Assembly: GCA_035362335.1 (NCBI GenBank)
Contig: DAOSDL010000017.1
Location: 1 to 64,000 of the forward strand
DNA from: JAOSJT01 sp035362335
Lineage (GTDB): Bacteria > Bacteroidota > Ignavibacteria > SZUA-365
DNA length: 64,000 bases
Reading direction: 5' to 3'
How positions within the stretch are numbered: the first letter of the stretch is position 1; each line of letters begins with the position of its first letter. Position numbers and translations under genes: made by a program. Of this stretch, positions 27,845 to 36,009 are shown piece after piece. The notes beneath the pieces are model-generated. The model was given only the letters and a program-made list of their open reading frames with translations, had not been told where the DNA came from and did no database searches.

Positions 27845-28060
27845 GGTCACATCGTTGACAGCAAGCGTCTAATTCTTCACCTGCGTACATGTACTCGGCT
27901 CCTCGCAGACTTCCACGATCCATCTGTGATAATCTGTGTGAAATCTGTGCAATCTGTGGTTTTGAAATTCTGTCGATCCGCTCTGACAGTAATCATGGCA
28001 CACGCACCATGTTCATTCTCCCGGGTGTGACGAAGGAACATGAAAGACTGTGGTTTTCCC
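27845..28060 (+). repeat. Family B element, nearly complete right half
   Basis: A unique leader (GACAGCAAGCGTCTAATTCT ... CGCAGACTTCCACGATCC) matches the leader of the copies at 45.1 and 45.4 kb. Next come tandem ATCTGTGATAATCTGTGTGA units to about 27965, then a unique tail that includes CTCCCGGGTGTGACGAAGGA and ends GACTGTGGTTT at about 28056. The last ~45 bp recur with one difference in reverse complement at 42458-42502. It fills most of the space between fcl and the fucosyltransferase-like gene. Confidence 0.9.
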
Positions 28061-28116
28061 CCTGAGCTGACTCCGCTCACACAATCTCCAGAGCACGACG
28101 GCTTCCTTTCAGCAAG

Positions 28117-29190
28117 CTATTGTAGCCGATTCTTATACCACTCGTATGTCTTACGCACTCCCTCCTCAAGCGATATGCTTGGAGACCAGCCCAGATCTTT
28201 AATCCTGCTTACGTCAAGCAATTTGCGTGGCGTGCCGTCCGGATAATCCGGATTGAAGTTGATCTCACCCTCATAGTTCACCACATCACGAACCAACTCC
28301 GCCAACTCTCGAATGCTAAGATCTTGACCAGTTCCCACATTCACATGTTGTTCACCATCGTAATGCCGCATGAGAAAGACCACCGCCGATGCACAGTCAT
28401 CAACATTGAGGAATTCGCGGCGAGGAGAACCCGTCCCCCAAAGCTCGACCCCGTCAGCCGTAATGCCGTATTCCTGCAGACGATCGACGACTGACGTTTG
28501 ATCCGCAACAGCGTCGCTATTCCCATCCACACTCGACGCTGCACGCCCACTCATAAGAGCTTCAAGAGTACTCCTACCGGTGTCAGTATTCGCGTCGCCT
28601 TCACGCAAGCGTTGCGCAAGGTGGAATTTCTGAATCATGGCTGGAAGGACGTGGCTGTTCTTCAGATTAAATGTGTCGTTGTATCCATACAAATTCGTTG
28701 GCATCGCAGAGATGAAATTATCACCGTACTGCCGCTTGTAGGACTCGCAGAGCTTCAGTCCGGCGATTTTCGCTATGGCATACGGTTCGTTCGTCGGCTC
28801 CAGTGCGCCTGTGAGAAGATAGTCCTCTGTAATCGGCTGCTCCGCCAGCTTGGGATAAATGCACGAGGAGCCCAGGAACAGGAGCTTCTTCACGCCATAC
28901 ATGTGCGCCGCGTGAATCACATTGTTCTGTATCGCAAGATTCTGGTAAATGAATTCTCCACGATACACATTGTTCGCGTAAATGCCTCCAACGCGCGCCG
29001 CCGCGAGAAACACATATTCCGGGCGCTCCGCCGCAAAAAACGCCTCGACGTCCGCCTGTCGCGTCAGATCCAATTCCTCCAGCGTCCGCCCGACGAGATT
29101 GGTATATCCCTCCGAGCGCAACCGCCGCCATATCGCCGACCCCACCATCCCGGTATGCCCTGCGATGTACACCTTCGAATGAGTATTCAT
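28117..29190 (-). CDS. fcl: GDP-L-fucose synthase
   Basis: Start at the ATG at 29190 (MNTHSKVYIAGHTGMVGSAI); 357 residues. SDR/epimerase with the AGHTGMVG nucleotide motif, LFLGSSCIYPK (Ser), YAIAKIAG (Tyr-x3-Lys catalytic pair) and GSPRREFLNVDDCA. About 40 extra residues sit before the GVELWGTG strand (GDANTDTGRSTLEALMSGRA...), as in the long Bacteroidetes forms. It epimerises and reduces GDP-4-keto-6-deoxymannose to GDP-L-fucose. gmd is 0.8 kb upstream; a GxxExxY gene with family B repeats is wedged between the two. Confidence 0.95.
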   Translation of the reverse strand: MNTHSKVYIAGHTGMVGSAIWRRLRSEGYTNLVGRTLEELDLTRQADVEAFFAAERPEYVFLAAARVGGIYANNVYRGEFIYQNLAIQNNVIHAAHMYGVKKLLFLGSSCIYPKLAEQPITEDYLLTGALEPTNEPYAIAKIAGLKLCESYKRQYGDNFISAMPTNLYGYNDTFNLKNSHVLPAMIQKFHLAQRLREGDANTDTGRSTLEALMSGRAASSVDGNSDAVADQTSVVDRLQEYGITADGVELWGTGSPRREFLNVDDCASAVVFLMRHYDGEQHVNVGTGQDLSIRELAELVRDVVNYEGEINFNPDYPDGTPRKLLDVSRIKDLGWSPSISLEEGVRKTYEWYKNRLQ

Positions 29191-29224
29191 ATACGTTCCG
29201 ATTCGTGAGTTTGCTAGATCATAA

Positions 29225-29262
29225 AAACACAGATTTCCCAGATTATTCACAGATTACACAAA
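29225..29262 (-). repeat. Family B repeat, left inverted arm of GxxExxY element 1
   Basis: Plus strand reads AAAACACAGATTTCCCAGAT, then TATTCACAGATTACACAAAG: family B units in reverse orientation. Together with the forward copy at 29948-29988 it brackets the GxxExxY gene as an inverted pair (outer tip AAACACAGATT). Confidence 0.8.
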
Positions 29263-29461
29263 GGACCACTCGTTTTTTTCTTAACAATATGACCGTCTGT
29301 CAAACAACGGACCTCGTGCCGGATCCCATGTAGTGTAAATTGCGGGTACCTCTTGACGCGATTCCTTCTTTTCCCAATATTATCGAGTTGCGGCACAGAG
29401 ACCAACATTTCCTTCACATAGCCGCGACACCCATCGATATAAACATTTCAGGGAGAAATCA

Positions 29462-29836
29462 ATGTCGACCATCAACGAATTATCCTATAAAATCATCGGC
29501 TGCGCCTTCACTGTTCACAGCACGCTCGGTCCGGGACTACTCGAGTCCGCGTATGAACCCTGCCTTTCACATGAACTGATTAAACAAGGCCTCCGTGTCG
29601 AACGTCAAGTTCCCATGCCTCTCGTTTATGACGGAATCGATATCAGTGTGGCGTATCGTGCCGATCTGATCGTAGAGAGTTCGATCATTGTCGAACTTAA
29701 AGCGATAGAGAAGCTTCTTCCACTTCACGACGCACAGCTGTTGACCTACATGAGGATTACAGGATTATCACTTGGGCTACTGCTCAATTTCAATGTCCGC
29801 GATATGAAGCAGGGTATACGAAGACTGATTCTTTGA
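29462..29836 (+). CDS. GxxExxY protein 1 (PD-(D/E)XK nuclease superfamily)
   Basis: 124 residues, the normal family length. Signature GLLESAY at residues 25-31; nuclease-like core YRADLIVESSIIVELKA with Asp68 and Glu78-Leu-Lys80, then Gln92 and Tyr96 (HDAQLLTYMRITG), the usual QxxxY of this fold. Preceded by CAGGGAGAAATCA, the same ribosome-binding region as the two other copies. The family is uncharacterised; a DNA-cleaving role is inferred from the fold. It stands alone on the plus strand between gmd and fcl, inside inverted family B repeats, so it looks like an insertion into a gmd-fcl operon. Confidence 0.9.
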   Translation: MSTINELSYKIIGCAFTVHSTLGPGLLESAYEPCLSHELIKQGLRVERQVPMPLVYDGIDISVAYRADLIVESSIIVELKAIEKLLPLHDAQLLTYMRITGLSLGLLLNFNVRDMKQGIRRLIL

Positions 29837-29947
29837 GTCTTCGCTGCTGATCGTATTCCAGCAGAGCCAGATATTCGGTACAAGAGTTCGAGAACATACG
29901 AATCGGAGACCACGCACAGGATTTCACATAAATATTTTAATCTGTGC

Positions 29948-29988
29948 AATCTGTGCAATCTGTGCGTAATCTGTGTAATCTGTGTTTC
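29948..29988 (+). repeat. Family B repeat, right inverted arm of GxxExxY element 1
   Basis: Four to five tandem units (AATCTGTGCAATCTGTGCGT, then AATCTGTGTAATCTGTGTTT). The tip ends about 7 bp before the gmd stop codon (29995-29997). It is the mirror of the arm at 29225-29262. Confidence 0.88.
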
Positions 29989-29994
29989 TTACAC

Positions 29995-31032
29995 TCAGTA
30001 CCCGCGGCGGCGAACCTTTTCCAGGTCGGCGGCAACCATGATGCGCACGAGTTCCTCGAATTTCACCTGCGGCTCCCAGCCGAGCTGGCGCCTGGCCTTG
30101 GAAGGATCACCTATCAACAACTCCACTTCGGTTGGACGATAATACCGCGGACTCACTTCCACCAGCACACGTCCCTGCATATCAATACCTTTTTCGTTCT
30201 CCGCTTCGCCTTCCCAATGCAACTCGATGCCGAGTTCGCGGAAGGTGATGTCGGTAAATTCCCGCACCGTGTGCGTTTCACCTGTGGCCACCACGTAATC
30301 ATCCGGCGAATCCTGCTGAAGCATACGCCACATGGCATCCACATATTCAGGGGCGTAACCCCAATCGCGCTTGGCATCCATGTTGCCCAATACGAGCTTG
30401 TCCTGCAAGCCCTCCTTGATGCGTGCGGCGGCGCGGGTGATTTTCCGCGTCACGAAGGTTTCGCCGCGACGAGGTGATTCGTGGTTGAAGAGAATACCAT
30501 TGCAGGCGAAAATATCATAGGCCTCGCGATAATTCACCACAATCCAGTACCCATAGATTTTCGCCACGGCATACGGTGAGCGCGGATAGAACGGCGTGGT
30601 TTCGCTCTGCGGTATTTCCTGCACCTTTCCATACAACTCACTGGTGGAGGCCTGATAGAATCGCACCTTCGCACCACTTTCCTTGATCGCATCCAGAAAT
30701 CGCAGCGTCCCCACCGCATCCACCTCGGCGGTGTATTCGGGCACCTCGAAGGATACTTTCACATGCGATTGGGCCGCGAGATTATACACCTCATCGGGAG
30801 CGATTTTCTCCAGCAGGCGATTCAAGTTGCTCGAATCCGTGAGATCACCGTAGTGCAGGAACAGCGATGTATTATAGACCTCGGGGTTGTTGTACAGATG
30901 GTCGATCCTGCCTGTGTTGAACGAACTGGACCGACGTATCAAACCGTGTACCGTGTACCCCTTTGCGATGAGCAACTCCGCGAGATAGGAACCGTCCTGC
31001 CCGGTGATGCCGGTGATGAGGGCTGTCTTCAT
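29995..31032 (-). CDS. gmd: GDP-mannose 4,6-dehydratase
   Basis: 345 residues. ALITGITGQDGSYLAELLI nucleotide motif, GLIRRSSSFNTGRIDHLY, QASTSELYGKVQE with the catalytic Ser/Thr-Glu region, and YAVAKIYGYWI for Tyr-x3-Lys; also FNHESPRRGETFVTRKI. It converts GDP-mannose to GDP-4-keto-6-deoxymannose, the substrate of fcl. Repeats lie on both sides: family B at the 3' end and family C just upstream of the start. Confidence 0.97.
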   Translation of the reverse strand: MKTALITGITGQDGSYLAELLIAKGYTVHGLIRRSSSFNTGRIDHLYNNPEVYNTSLFLHYGDLTDSSNLNRLLEKIAPDEVYNLAAQSHVKVSFEVPEYTAEVDAVGTLRFLDAIKESGAKVRFYQASTSELYGKVQEIPQSETTPFYPRSPYAVAKIYGYWIVVNYREAYDIFACNGILFNHESPRRGETFVTRKITRAAARIKEGLQDKLVLGNMDAKRDWGYAPEYVDAMWRMLQQDSPDDYVVATGETHTVREFTDITFRELGIELHWEGEAENEKGIDMQGRVLVEVSPRYYRPTEVELLIGDPSKARRQLGWEPQVKFEELVRIMVAADLEKVRRRGY

Positions 31033-31089
31033 GTGTTTTCTATTGCTGTGATAATGTGCAGTAAGATAAACTTTTGTGTGTAATCCATT

Positions 31090-31346
31090 AATGGAGGAGA
31101 GTAAGGAGGGTAATGTGAGTAAGGAGATGATTGCAGGCCCGGACCGGACCTGGAATGCACACTTTCAACAGTATCGAACTGTATGATCCGCCATGGTCGA
31201 CATCGCGAACAACAATCTGAGACGAACGGCTCGGTCCGATGCGATGCTTTCGGTACGGGATGGCCTTCATCGAGAGCCTCTTGCTGTATCACCGCAGCAT
31301 CGCCACTGCTTTTGTTCTCCTTATCCTCTTGATCTCCTTACTCTCC
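31090..31346. repeat. Family C element, solo copy
   Basis: Left end ATGGAGGAGAGTAAGGAGGG, then TAATGTGAGTAAGGAG (31091-31126). Right end TTCTCCTTATCCTCTTGATC, then TCCTTACTCTCC, ending at 31346, 5 bp from the stop codon of the Wzi-like gene. The ends are inverted copies of each other; the ~190-bp interior shows no clear trace of a nuclease gene. It fills the gap between gmd and the Wzi-like gene. Confidence 0.8.
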
Positions 31347-31351
31347 AAATA

Positions 31352-33091
31352 TTATATGCCGACGAAGATACCGCCAGTGACTGTCGTGCGCTCACCGAGG
31401 TAGGGTGTGGGGACGTAGCGCGCGGCGTCGGGGCCGGTGACCGTGCTCAGATCCACACCGAGAAAAATACGGGCATTGTGCGCAAGTTCATAACCGGCTT
31501 CGAAAGCGATGCTCCTCTGCTCATAGCGCACTTCAGTCATGAATTGCTCTTTAATGGCCGCCGTACCGGTGATATACGGGATGTCGGGGCCGCGACGCGC
31601 GCGGGTGAACGATCCGGCGACACGCAGGCCACGGAGAGGACGTACAATCAGCGAGGCATGCACTTCGTCTGCATTATCGCGCAGATAGTGCCCAAGCACG
31701 AAGTTGTTGCTCTCGTACGTGGTGGTGGCGAGATTGTGCTTGTAGGTAATGGGATTGCTCCGTGTATACTCGGCGGTGAGCATGACATCCTTCAGCGGCC
31801 AGTTGCTCAGTCGCGCGCCCGCCTTCATACTGAAAATGTTGTTCTCGTCACCCTCGGTGAATCGCCGCGTGTTGAGTTCATCGAAAAACAATGTTCCATA
31901 CACGTGAAGATGCTTGAGCTGCCTCGTGCTGATGTCGAGAAACATCTGTGCATTTTGGCCGGTGCGATTCGCAGCACCGTTCAACGTGTGATCCACGGAT
32001 TTGTAAAACACGAAGGGGACGAGATAGGCAGCCTGAATACCTATGTCACTGTAGACAATGGAATTACCCACCGATATTGCCGTGTGGCGCCAGGGCCGGA
32101 TCGTGAAGAAGTTCGCCGCCATATATTTATCGCGCAGCACATCACGGCGCTGTCCATCGGGAGTATAAAAAGTGGCATTACTGTCCAGCACATTCGACAC
32201 CAGCCAGGCATGAATGTAATTGAATTCAAACCACCACACCGGCGCAAGGCGCAGCGCTATTTGCGCAGTGGATGGAACACGTCCCGACAGTATAATCGGA
32301 CCATTGTATCCACTGCCCCAGGCCACATGATCCTTGATCAGGCCGACACTTCCCCATTCCCATCCCGCCGTGATACCACCGCGACTCTCACTGAAATCCG
32401 ATCCGCCCGATACCGCGGTTTTTGCAGGTGCGCCTGCGCGTTGATTCAAGAACTGCGCGCGCGTGAGCTGCACCGTCTCATTGTTATCGCGCAGGCTGCC
32501 GTACACACCCACATGTTCGCCGATATAGCCGAAGCCCGCGATGCCGTTCCAGCGATGCCGGAACGTCTCCACATCATTGCTCCATACCTGCAAACCCAGT
32601 ACCGGTAGCAATGCTGCGCGGAATACACTATCCGCATGAAAGATTCCCGCCGGAAACAGCGACACACTGCTCTCCCCCCGCCGCAGCAGATCTATATCAC
32701 CATCAAGCCGTGCATTATTACCAGCTTCCAAACGAAAATGCCGGAGATAAAACTCCACCTCAGCACGCTGGCGCGTACTTAATTCCCTATCCTTCTCCCT
32801 CGCTTCCAGCAATTTTTCTGCTATCAATCCCCGCGAGTACGGCTTCGTCGCCGTATTCAACATAATCACCTGCTCCGCAGCCAACTCGTCGAGAAATTCA
32901 TACAACGTCGTCCACGAAATGTGCTCGGGGACACTTTGGGAGTGAACACGGAGCACACAGAGGCAAAACACCGAGGCCACAGAGATGATGAATAGGGCAG
33001 CGGAGCGGAAGCCATGTATAGAGAGTAATGAGAGTAGAGAGAGTGAGGAGCTTGGGGATAACTGTGTCCGGTCTGATTTATTGTCTTTCAT
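31352..33091 (-). CDS. Wzi-like capsule assembly outer-membrane protein
   Basis: About 579 residues from the ATG at 33091 (a TTG 12 bp upstream is also possible; no clear ribosome site). The body has the many amphipathic strands of an outer-membrane barrel (VGVYGSLRDNNETVQL, AGWEWGSVGLIKDHVAWGSG, IALRLAPVWWFEFNYIHAWL), similar to the capsule assembly Wzi family that helps hold the capsule at the surface. The N-terminus is odd: residues ~15-30 (LSPSSSLSLLSLLSIHGFRS) read through a family C repeat, and the hydrophobic signal segment SVASVFCLCVLRVHSQ reads through a family E repeat. Confidence 0.72.
   Translation of the reverse strand: MKDNKSDRTQLSPSSSLSLLSLLSIHGFRSAALFIISVASVFCLCVLRVHSQSVPEHISWTTLYEFLDELAAEQVIMLNTATKPYSRGLIAEKLLEAREKDRELSTRQRAEVEFYLRHFRLEAGNNARLDGDIDLLRRGESSVSLFPAGIFHADSVFRAALLPVLGLQVWSNDVETFRHRWNGIAGFGYIGEHVGVYGSLRDNNETVQLTRAQFLNQRAGAPAKTAVSGGSDFSESRGGITAGWEWGSVGLIKDHVAWGSGYNGPIILSGRVPSTAQIALRLAPVWWFEFNYIHAWLVSNVLDSNATFYTPDGQRRDVLRDKYMAANFFTIRPWRHTAISVGNSIVYSDIGIQAAYLVPFVFYKSVDHTLNGAANRTGQNAQMFLDISTRQLKHLHVYGTLFFDELNTRRFTEGDENNIFSMKAGARLSNWPLKDVMLTAEYTRSNPITYKHNLATTTYESNNFVLGHYLRDNADEVHASLIVRPLRGLRVAGSFTRARRGPDIPYITGTAAIKEQFMTEVRYEQRSIAFEAGYELAHNARIFLGVDLSTVTGPDAARYVPTPYLGERTTVTGGIFVGI
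32935..33058 (-). repeat. Family E and family C repeats forming the 5' end of the Wzi-like gene
   Basis: On the minus strand 32935-32990 reads CTCTGTGGCCTCGGTGTTTT, then GCCTCTGTGTGCTCCGTGTT (family E). 32996-33058 on the plus strand reads GGAGCGGAAGCCATGTATAG, then AGAGTAATGAGAGTAGAGAG, the same left end as the family C units at 33134 and 33433. Both are translated in frame as the leader of the Wzi-like protein. Confidence 0.85.
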
Positions 33092-33133
33092 ATCGTCTGC
33101 CAATATCGCATTATTTTAAATCTGTTTCACTCT

Positions 33134-33432
33134 GGAGCGGAAGCCATGTGTAGAGAGTAATGAGAGTAGGGAGAATAAGGAGGATGGGTGAAATGTTGAC
33201 ATCTCGAAGGCCTCGTCATGATTGCCAGACATCGATCTCCACGGGATAGTCTTTCAACACGCTCCACGCCACGATCTGCCGGCGGAAGATGGCGTCAATG
33301 ATCGTCGCAAGATATCAGCAAGCCACCCAAATCTGATGGCTGAGGACTGCTTCATTGCACGAGACTTGAGTGGGCTGCAAAAAAACCATTCACCTCCTTA
33401 CCCTCATAACCTCCTTACTCTCATTCTTCATA
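33134..33432 (+). repeat. Family C unit 1 (299 bp) with internal nuclease-gene remnant
   Basis: Left end GGAGCGGAAGCCATGTGTAG, then AGAGTAATGAGAGTAGGGAG and AATAAGGAGG; right end CACCTCCTTACCCTCATAAC, then CTCCTTACTCTCATTCTTCA. Between them, about 33224-33330 is a degenerate copy of the middle of the neighbouring GxxExxY gene. It is repeated directly by unit 2, which starts at 33433. Confidence 0.93.
33224..33330 (+). pseudogene. GxxExxY gene remnant in family C unit 1
   Basis: Translates in part as DIDLHGIVFQHAPRHDLPAE, which aligns with DIDFDGIVFQRALRLDLLVE of the intact gene at 33744 (codons for residues ~56-75). The start, the signature motif and the C-terminus are missing. This is what an internally deleted, non-autonomous derivative would leave. 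Confidence 0.85.
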
Positions 33433-33730
33433 GGAGCGGAAGCCATGTGTAGAGAGTAATGAGAGTAGGGAGAATAAGGAGGATGGATGAAATGTTGTCG
33501 CCTCGTTTACTTCGCGATGATTGCCATGGGCATGGATCTCCACGGGGTAGTCTTTCAACACGCCACGATCTGCCGGCGGAAGATGGCGTCAATGATCGTC
33601 GCAAGATATCAGCAAGCCACCAAAATCTGATGGTTGAGGACTGCTTCATTGCACGAGACTTGAGAGGGCTGCAAAAAAACAATCACCTCCTTACCCTCAT
33701 AACCTCCTTACTCTCATTCTTTACTCATAT
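33433..33730 (+). repeat. Family C unit 2 with internal nuclease-gene remnant
   Basis: Direct repeat of unit 1, slightly shorter inside (a few bases lost around 33561). Contains the same remnant at about 33524-33625 (GGCATGGATCTCCACGGGGT, AGTCTTTCAACACGCC). The right end CTCCTTACTCTCATTCTTTA runs directly into the ribosome-binding region (TTAGGGAGAACACA) of the intact GxxExxY gene. Confidence 0.92.
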
Positions 33731-33743
33731 TAGGGAGAACACA

Positions 33744-34166
33744 ATGTGGAAGCGCGAAGTCATCAATCAAATCACCGATACAATCATTGCCTGTGCCGTT
33801 CAAATTCACAAGCGCTTCGGTCCCATTCTTTACGAACGCGTGTATGAGATAATGCTGTCACAGATGCTGATACAGCGTGGACTCGAGGTAGAGCGACAGA
33901 AGGCCATCGACATCGATTTCGATGGGATAGTGTTTCAACGGGCGCTGCGTCTCGACCTGCTGGTAGAAGAAAGCGTCATTGTGGAGATCAAAGCACTGGA
34001 GTTTCTCAGCAAGCATCACGAAAATCAGCTCCTCTCCTACCTTCGTGTGACAAACTATCCGACGGGCCTACTGATCAACTTCCACGCGGACACCATCAAA
34101 AAGGGCCTGCTACGCCGCGACAATTTTCGATGCTCCTGGGAAGAGAGTAATGAGAGTTCTTCATAG
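33744..34166 (+). CDS. GxxExxY protein 2 (PD-(D/E)XK nuclease superfamily)
   Basis: 140 residues from the ATG at 33744; start chosen by the TTAGGGAGAACACA leader and family alignment, since the frame is open upstream through repeats. The signature is altered to FGPILYERVYE: the first Gly of GxxExxY is replaced by Ile28, with Glu31 and Tyr34 kept. Core LRLDLLVEESVIVEIKALEF retains Asp and ExK; HENQLLSYLRVTNYPTGLL follows. The last ~10 residues (SWEESNESSS) are encoded by a family C repeat. The gene lies between family C units 2 and 3 and resembles copy 3 (48.4 kb) more than copy 1. Confidence 0.9.
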   Translation: MWKREVINQITDTIIACAVQIHKRFGPILYERVYEIMLSQMLIQRGLEVERQKAIDIDFDGIVFQRALRLDLLVEESVIVEIKALEFLSKHHENQLLSYLRVTNYPTGLLINFHADTIKKGLLRRDNFRCSWEESNESSS

Positions 34167-34408
34167 GAGCGGAAGCCGTTTATAGAGAGTAATGAGAGTA
34201 GAGAGAATAAGGAGGACGGATTAAATGTTGACGCCTCGTATACTTAGCGATGATTGCCGGGGGCATCGATTTCGAAGGGATAGTGCTACAACATGCCCTG
34301 CACCTCGATTCGCTGCTGGAGGACTGTGTCAGTGCGCGAGATATGAGTGGTCTGCAAAAAACCCATTCACCTCCTTACCCTCATAACCTCCTTACTCTCA
34401 TTCTTCAC
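34167..34408 (+). repeat. Family C unit 3 with the best-preserved nuclease-gene remnant
   Basis: Left end GGAGCGGAAGCCGTTTATAG, then AGAGTAATGAGAGTAGAGAG; right end as in units 1 and 2, ending about 17 bp before the stop codon of the sugar transferase gene. Same orientation as units 1 and 2, so the intact gene is framed as unit - gene - unit. Confidence 0.92.
34253..34345 (+). pseudogene. GxxExxY gene remnant in family C unit 3
   Basis: Reads GIDFEGIVLQHALHLDSLLE then DCVSARDMSGLQK, against DIDFDGIVFQRALRLDLLVEESVIVEIKALEFL in the intact gene. The nuclease ExK region is destroyed. The remnant is closer to the intact gene than those in units 1 and 2, so the derivatives are of different age or source. 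Confidence 0.85.
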
Positions 34409-34424
34409 TGGCTTACGATCCCCA

Positions 34425-35990
34425 CTACCCACTACGTGCCTTTTTAACGACAATGTTATTCACCGCCCGCCAGAAATACACCCAGTCCGTGCGCCAGGGA
34501 TGCTTATCGTAGGAATCGAGGTAGCGGCGCTCGCTGTTCACGATGTCGTCGAAGGTTTTGGGCATGTCGACATAGAACGGGGGTACAAGTCCGGGTTTGT
34601 AGCGCGAGCGGCGCTGCTGCATGTCCTCGGGATAGAGACTGAAATAGTGCTTGCTCAAGGGACGCACGCCCACCAGCTTCAGATCGCCCTTGAGAAGGTT
34701 GAGCAGCATGGGGAGTTCGTCCAGCCACAGACGACGCATGATGCGGCCTGCGGTGGTGATACGGAAGTCGTTTGCGATTTTACCGCCAGGAGCGAGTTTG
34801 AAATTGTCGTACATGTACTGCTGCAGGTACTCGGAGTACGGATGCATGGTGCGCATTTTATATACGCCGATCATCTTACCGTCCTTGCCGTGTCGCCGCA
34901 ACTTGATCAGCGGCCCATAGGTCGGCTGCATATCGAACACGGGCTCCTTCACCTTGCGCGCTGCGAAAAACAGCATATTGTTCGATCGTGTTTCCTCGCG
35001 CAATTCAAAGCCACAGGAGTACAGGCGACCGTAGGTCTCGGCCTTCGATAGCACGCGATTGTTGCCGCGCGTGAGGAAAAAATAGATTTCCTTCGTCACC
35101 GGCAGTTTGGGAAACACGCGCTTGATGATAAAATCGAAGAAGTAGTATATCGTATTTATCACCGGCGGGAATTTCGCCATGATACGCGCGCGACGCTGGC
35201 CGGTGGTCTCCACACAATCGATGAACACACCGCCGGGAGGAAGTTTGGAATTCACTTCCTCGAAGAACTTGTTGATGCGAGGTATATCGTTGATCCGCCG
35301 GAGGTTGACAATATTGCTGTACACACCCCTCGGCTGCGCCACGATATTGAAACGCGTGGTGGTGGCAACGATGAGCGTCTGCCCGGGATGCCCTTGCAAC
35401 ATGCGATTGATGAAATTGAAGCCCTCCTCGCCCACCATCTCGGAGATACTCTCGTACAGCTCCGATGCGTCGAATACCACTGGCGCCTGCATACGCTCGG
35501 CGATGGGAGCCAGCATTTCCTCGTGCTCCTCGTAGCTGGGCTCGGATACATGGCTCTCGGGTGAGGCGACGCCGTTCACACCGTTCTTCTCACCCGGGCC
35601 CACGTAACTCGCCGCTCCCAGTAGCACCACCATCCAGGTGGCCAGCAGCTCCAGGGCCGTGGTGATGCCAGTCATACCCAGCAGCACGCCACGAGAGTAA
35701 TTCATGTTGGCGAAGAAAATGATAAAGGTCAGCGCGAGGAGAAGCAAGGTGTTCACCTTTATCACGCGTGAAAGCTCAACATACGTGCTGGTCATGCCAG
35801 CAAGCTCGTACTTGCGTGCAATGAGCGATCCCACGATCCACACCACGATGAATATCAGAATAGGCCCGCCATAGGCCTCCGGAATCGCGTGAAAGCGCGA
35901 GCCCTTGACCAGAAAGGTGATCACCAGCGCAATGGCGATGAAGATCAGGTCGAAGCCGATGGTGAGGATGTATTTACGGGTACGGTTCAT
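34425..35990 (-). CDS. Polyprenyl glycosylphosphotransferase (WcaJ/WbaP-type bacterial sugar transferase)
   Basis: 521 residues. Four N-terminal membrane helices (to ~150), a linker, a Rossmann-like middle domain, then the bacterial sugar transferase domain from ~380: LIKLRRHGKDGKMIGVYKMRTMHPYSEY, RRLWLDELPMLLNLLKGDLKLVGVRPLS and RRSRYKPGLVPPFYVD. It starts repeat-unit synthesis by moving a hexose-1-phosphate to undecaprenyl phosphate. With the WecA-like protein at 17.6 kb the locus has two distinct initiating enzymes, which suggests two glycans or two fused loci. Confidence 0.88.
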   Translation of the reverse strand: MNRTRKYILTIGFDLIFIAIALVITFLVKGSRFHAIPEAYGGPILIFIVVWIVGSLIARKYELAGMTSTYVELSRVIKVNTLLLLALTFIIFFANMNYSRGVLLGMTGITTALELLATWMVVLLGAASYVGPGEKNGVNGVASPESHVSEPSYEEHEEMLAPIAERMQAPVVFDASELYESISEMVGEEGFNFINRMLQGHPGQTLIVATTTRFNIVAQPRGVYSNIVNLRRINDIPRINKFFEEVNSKLPPGGVFIDCVETTGQRRARIMAKFPPVINTIYYFFDFIIKRVFPKLPVTKEIYFFLTRGNNRVLSKAETYGRLYSCGFELREETRSNNMLFFAARKVKEPVFDMQPTYGPLIKLRRHGKDGKMIGVYKMRTMHPYSEYLQQYMYDNFKLAPGGKIANDFRITTAGRIMRRLWLDELPMLLNLLKGDLKLVGVRPLSKHYFSLYPEDMQQRRSRYKPGLVPPFYVDMPKTFDDIVNSERRYLDSYDKHPWRTDWVYFWRAVNNIVVKKARSG

Positions 35991-36009
35991 TTAGGTGGCT
36001 GAAATCGGG

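Noticed and set aside
29225..29988. Classical insertion sequence
   Set aside because: No DDE, tyrosine or serine recombinase is encoded; the only gene is the PD-(D/E)XK-like one.
31193..32608. 471-residue plus-strand open frame
   Set aside because: Antisense of the Wzi-like gene; no recognisable domain, and the minus-strand frame has clear barrel strands.
33222..33452. Separate small protein starting MPDIDLHGIVFQ
   Set aside because: It is the degenerate internal piece of a GxxExxY gene inside a family C unit, without the motif or the nuclease core; listed as pseudogene.
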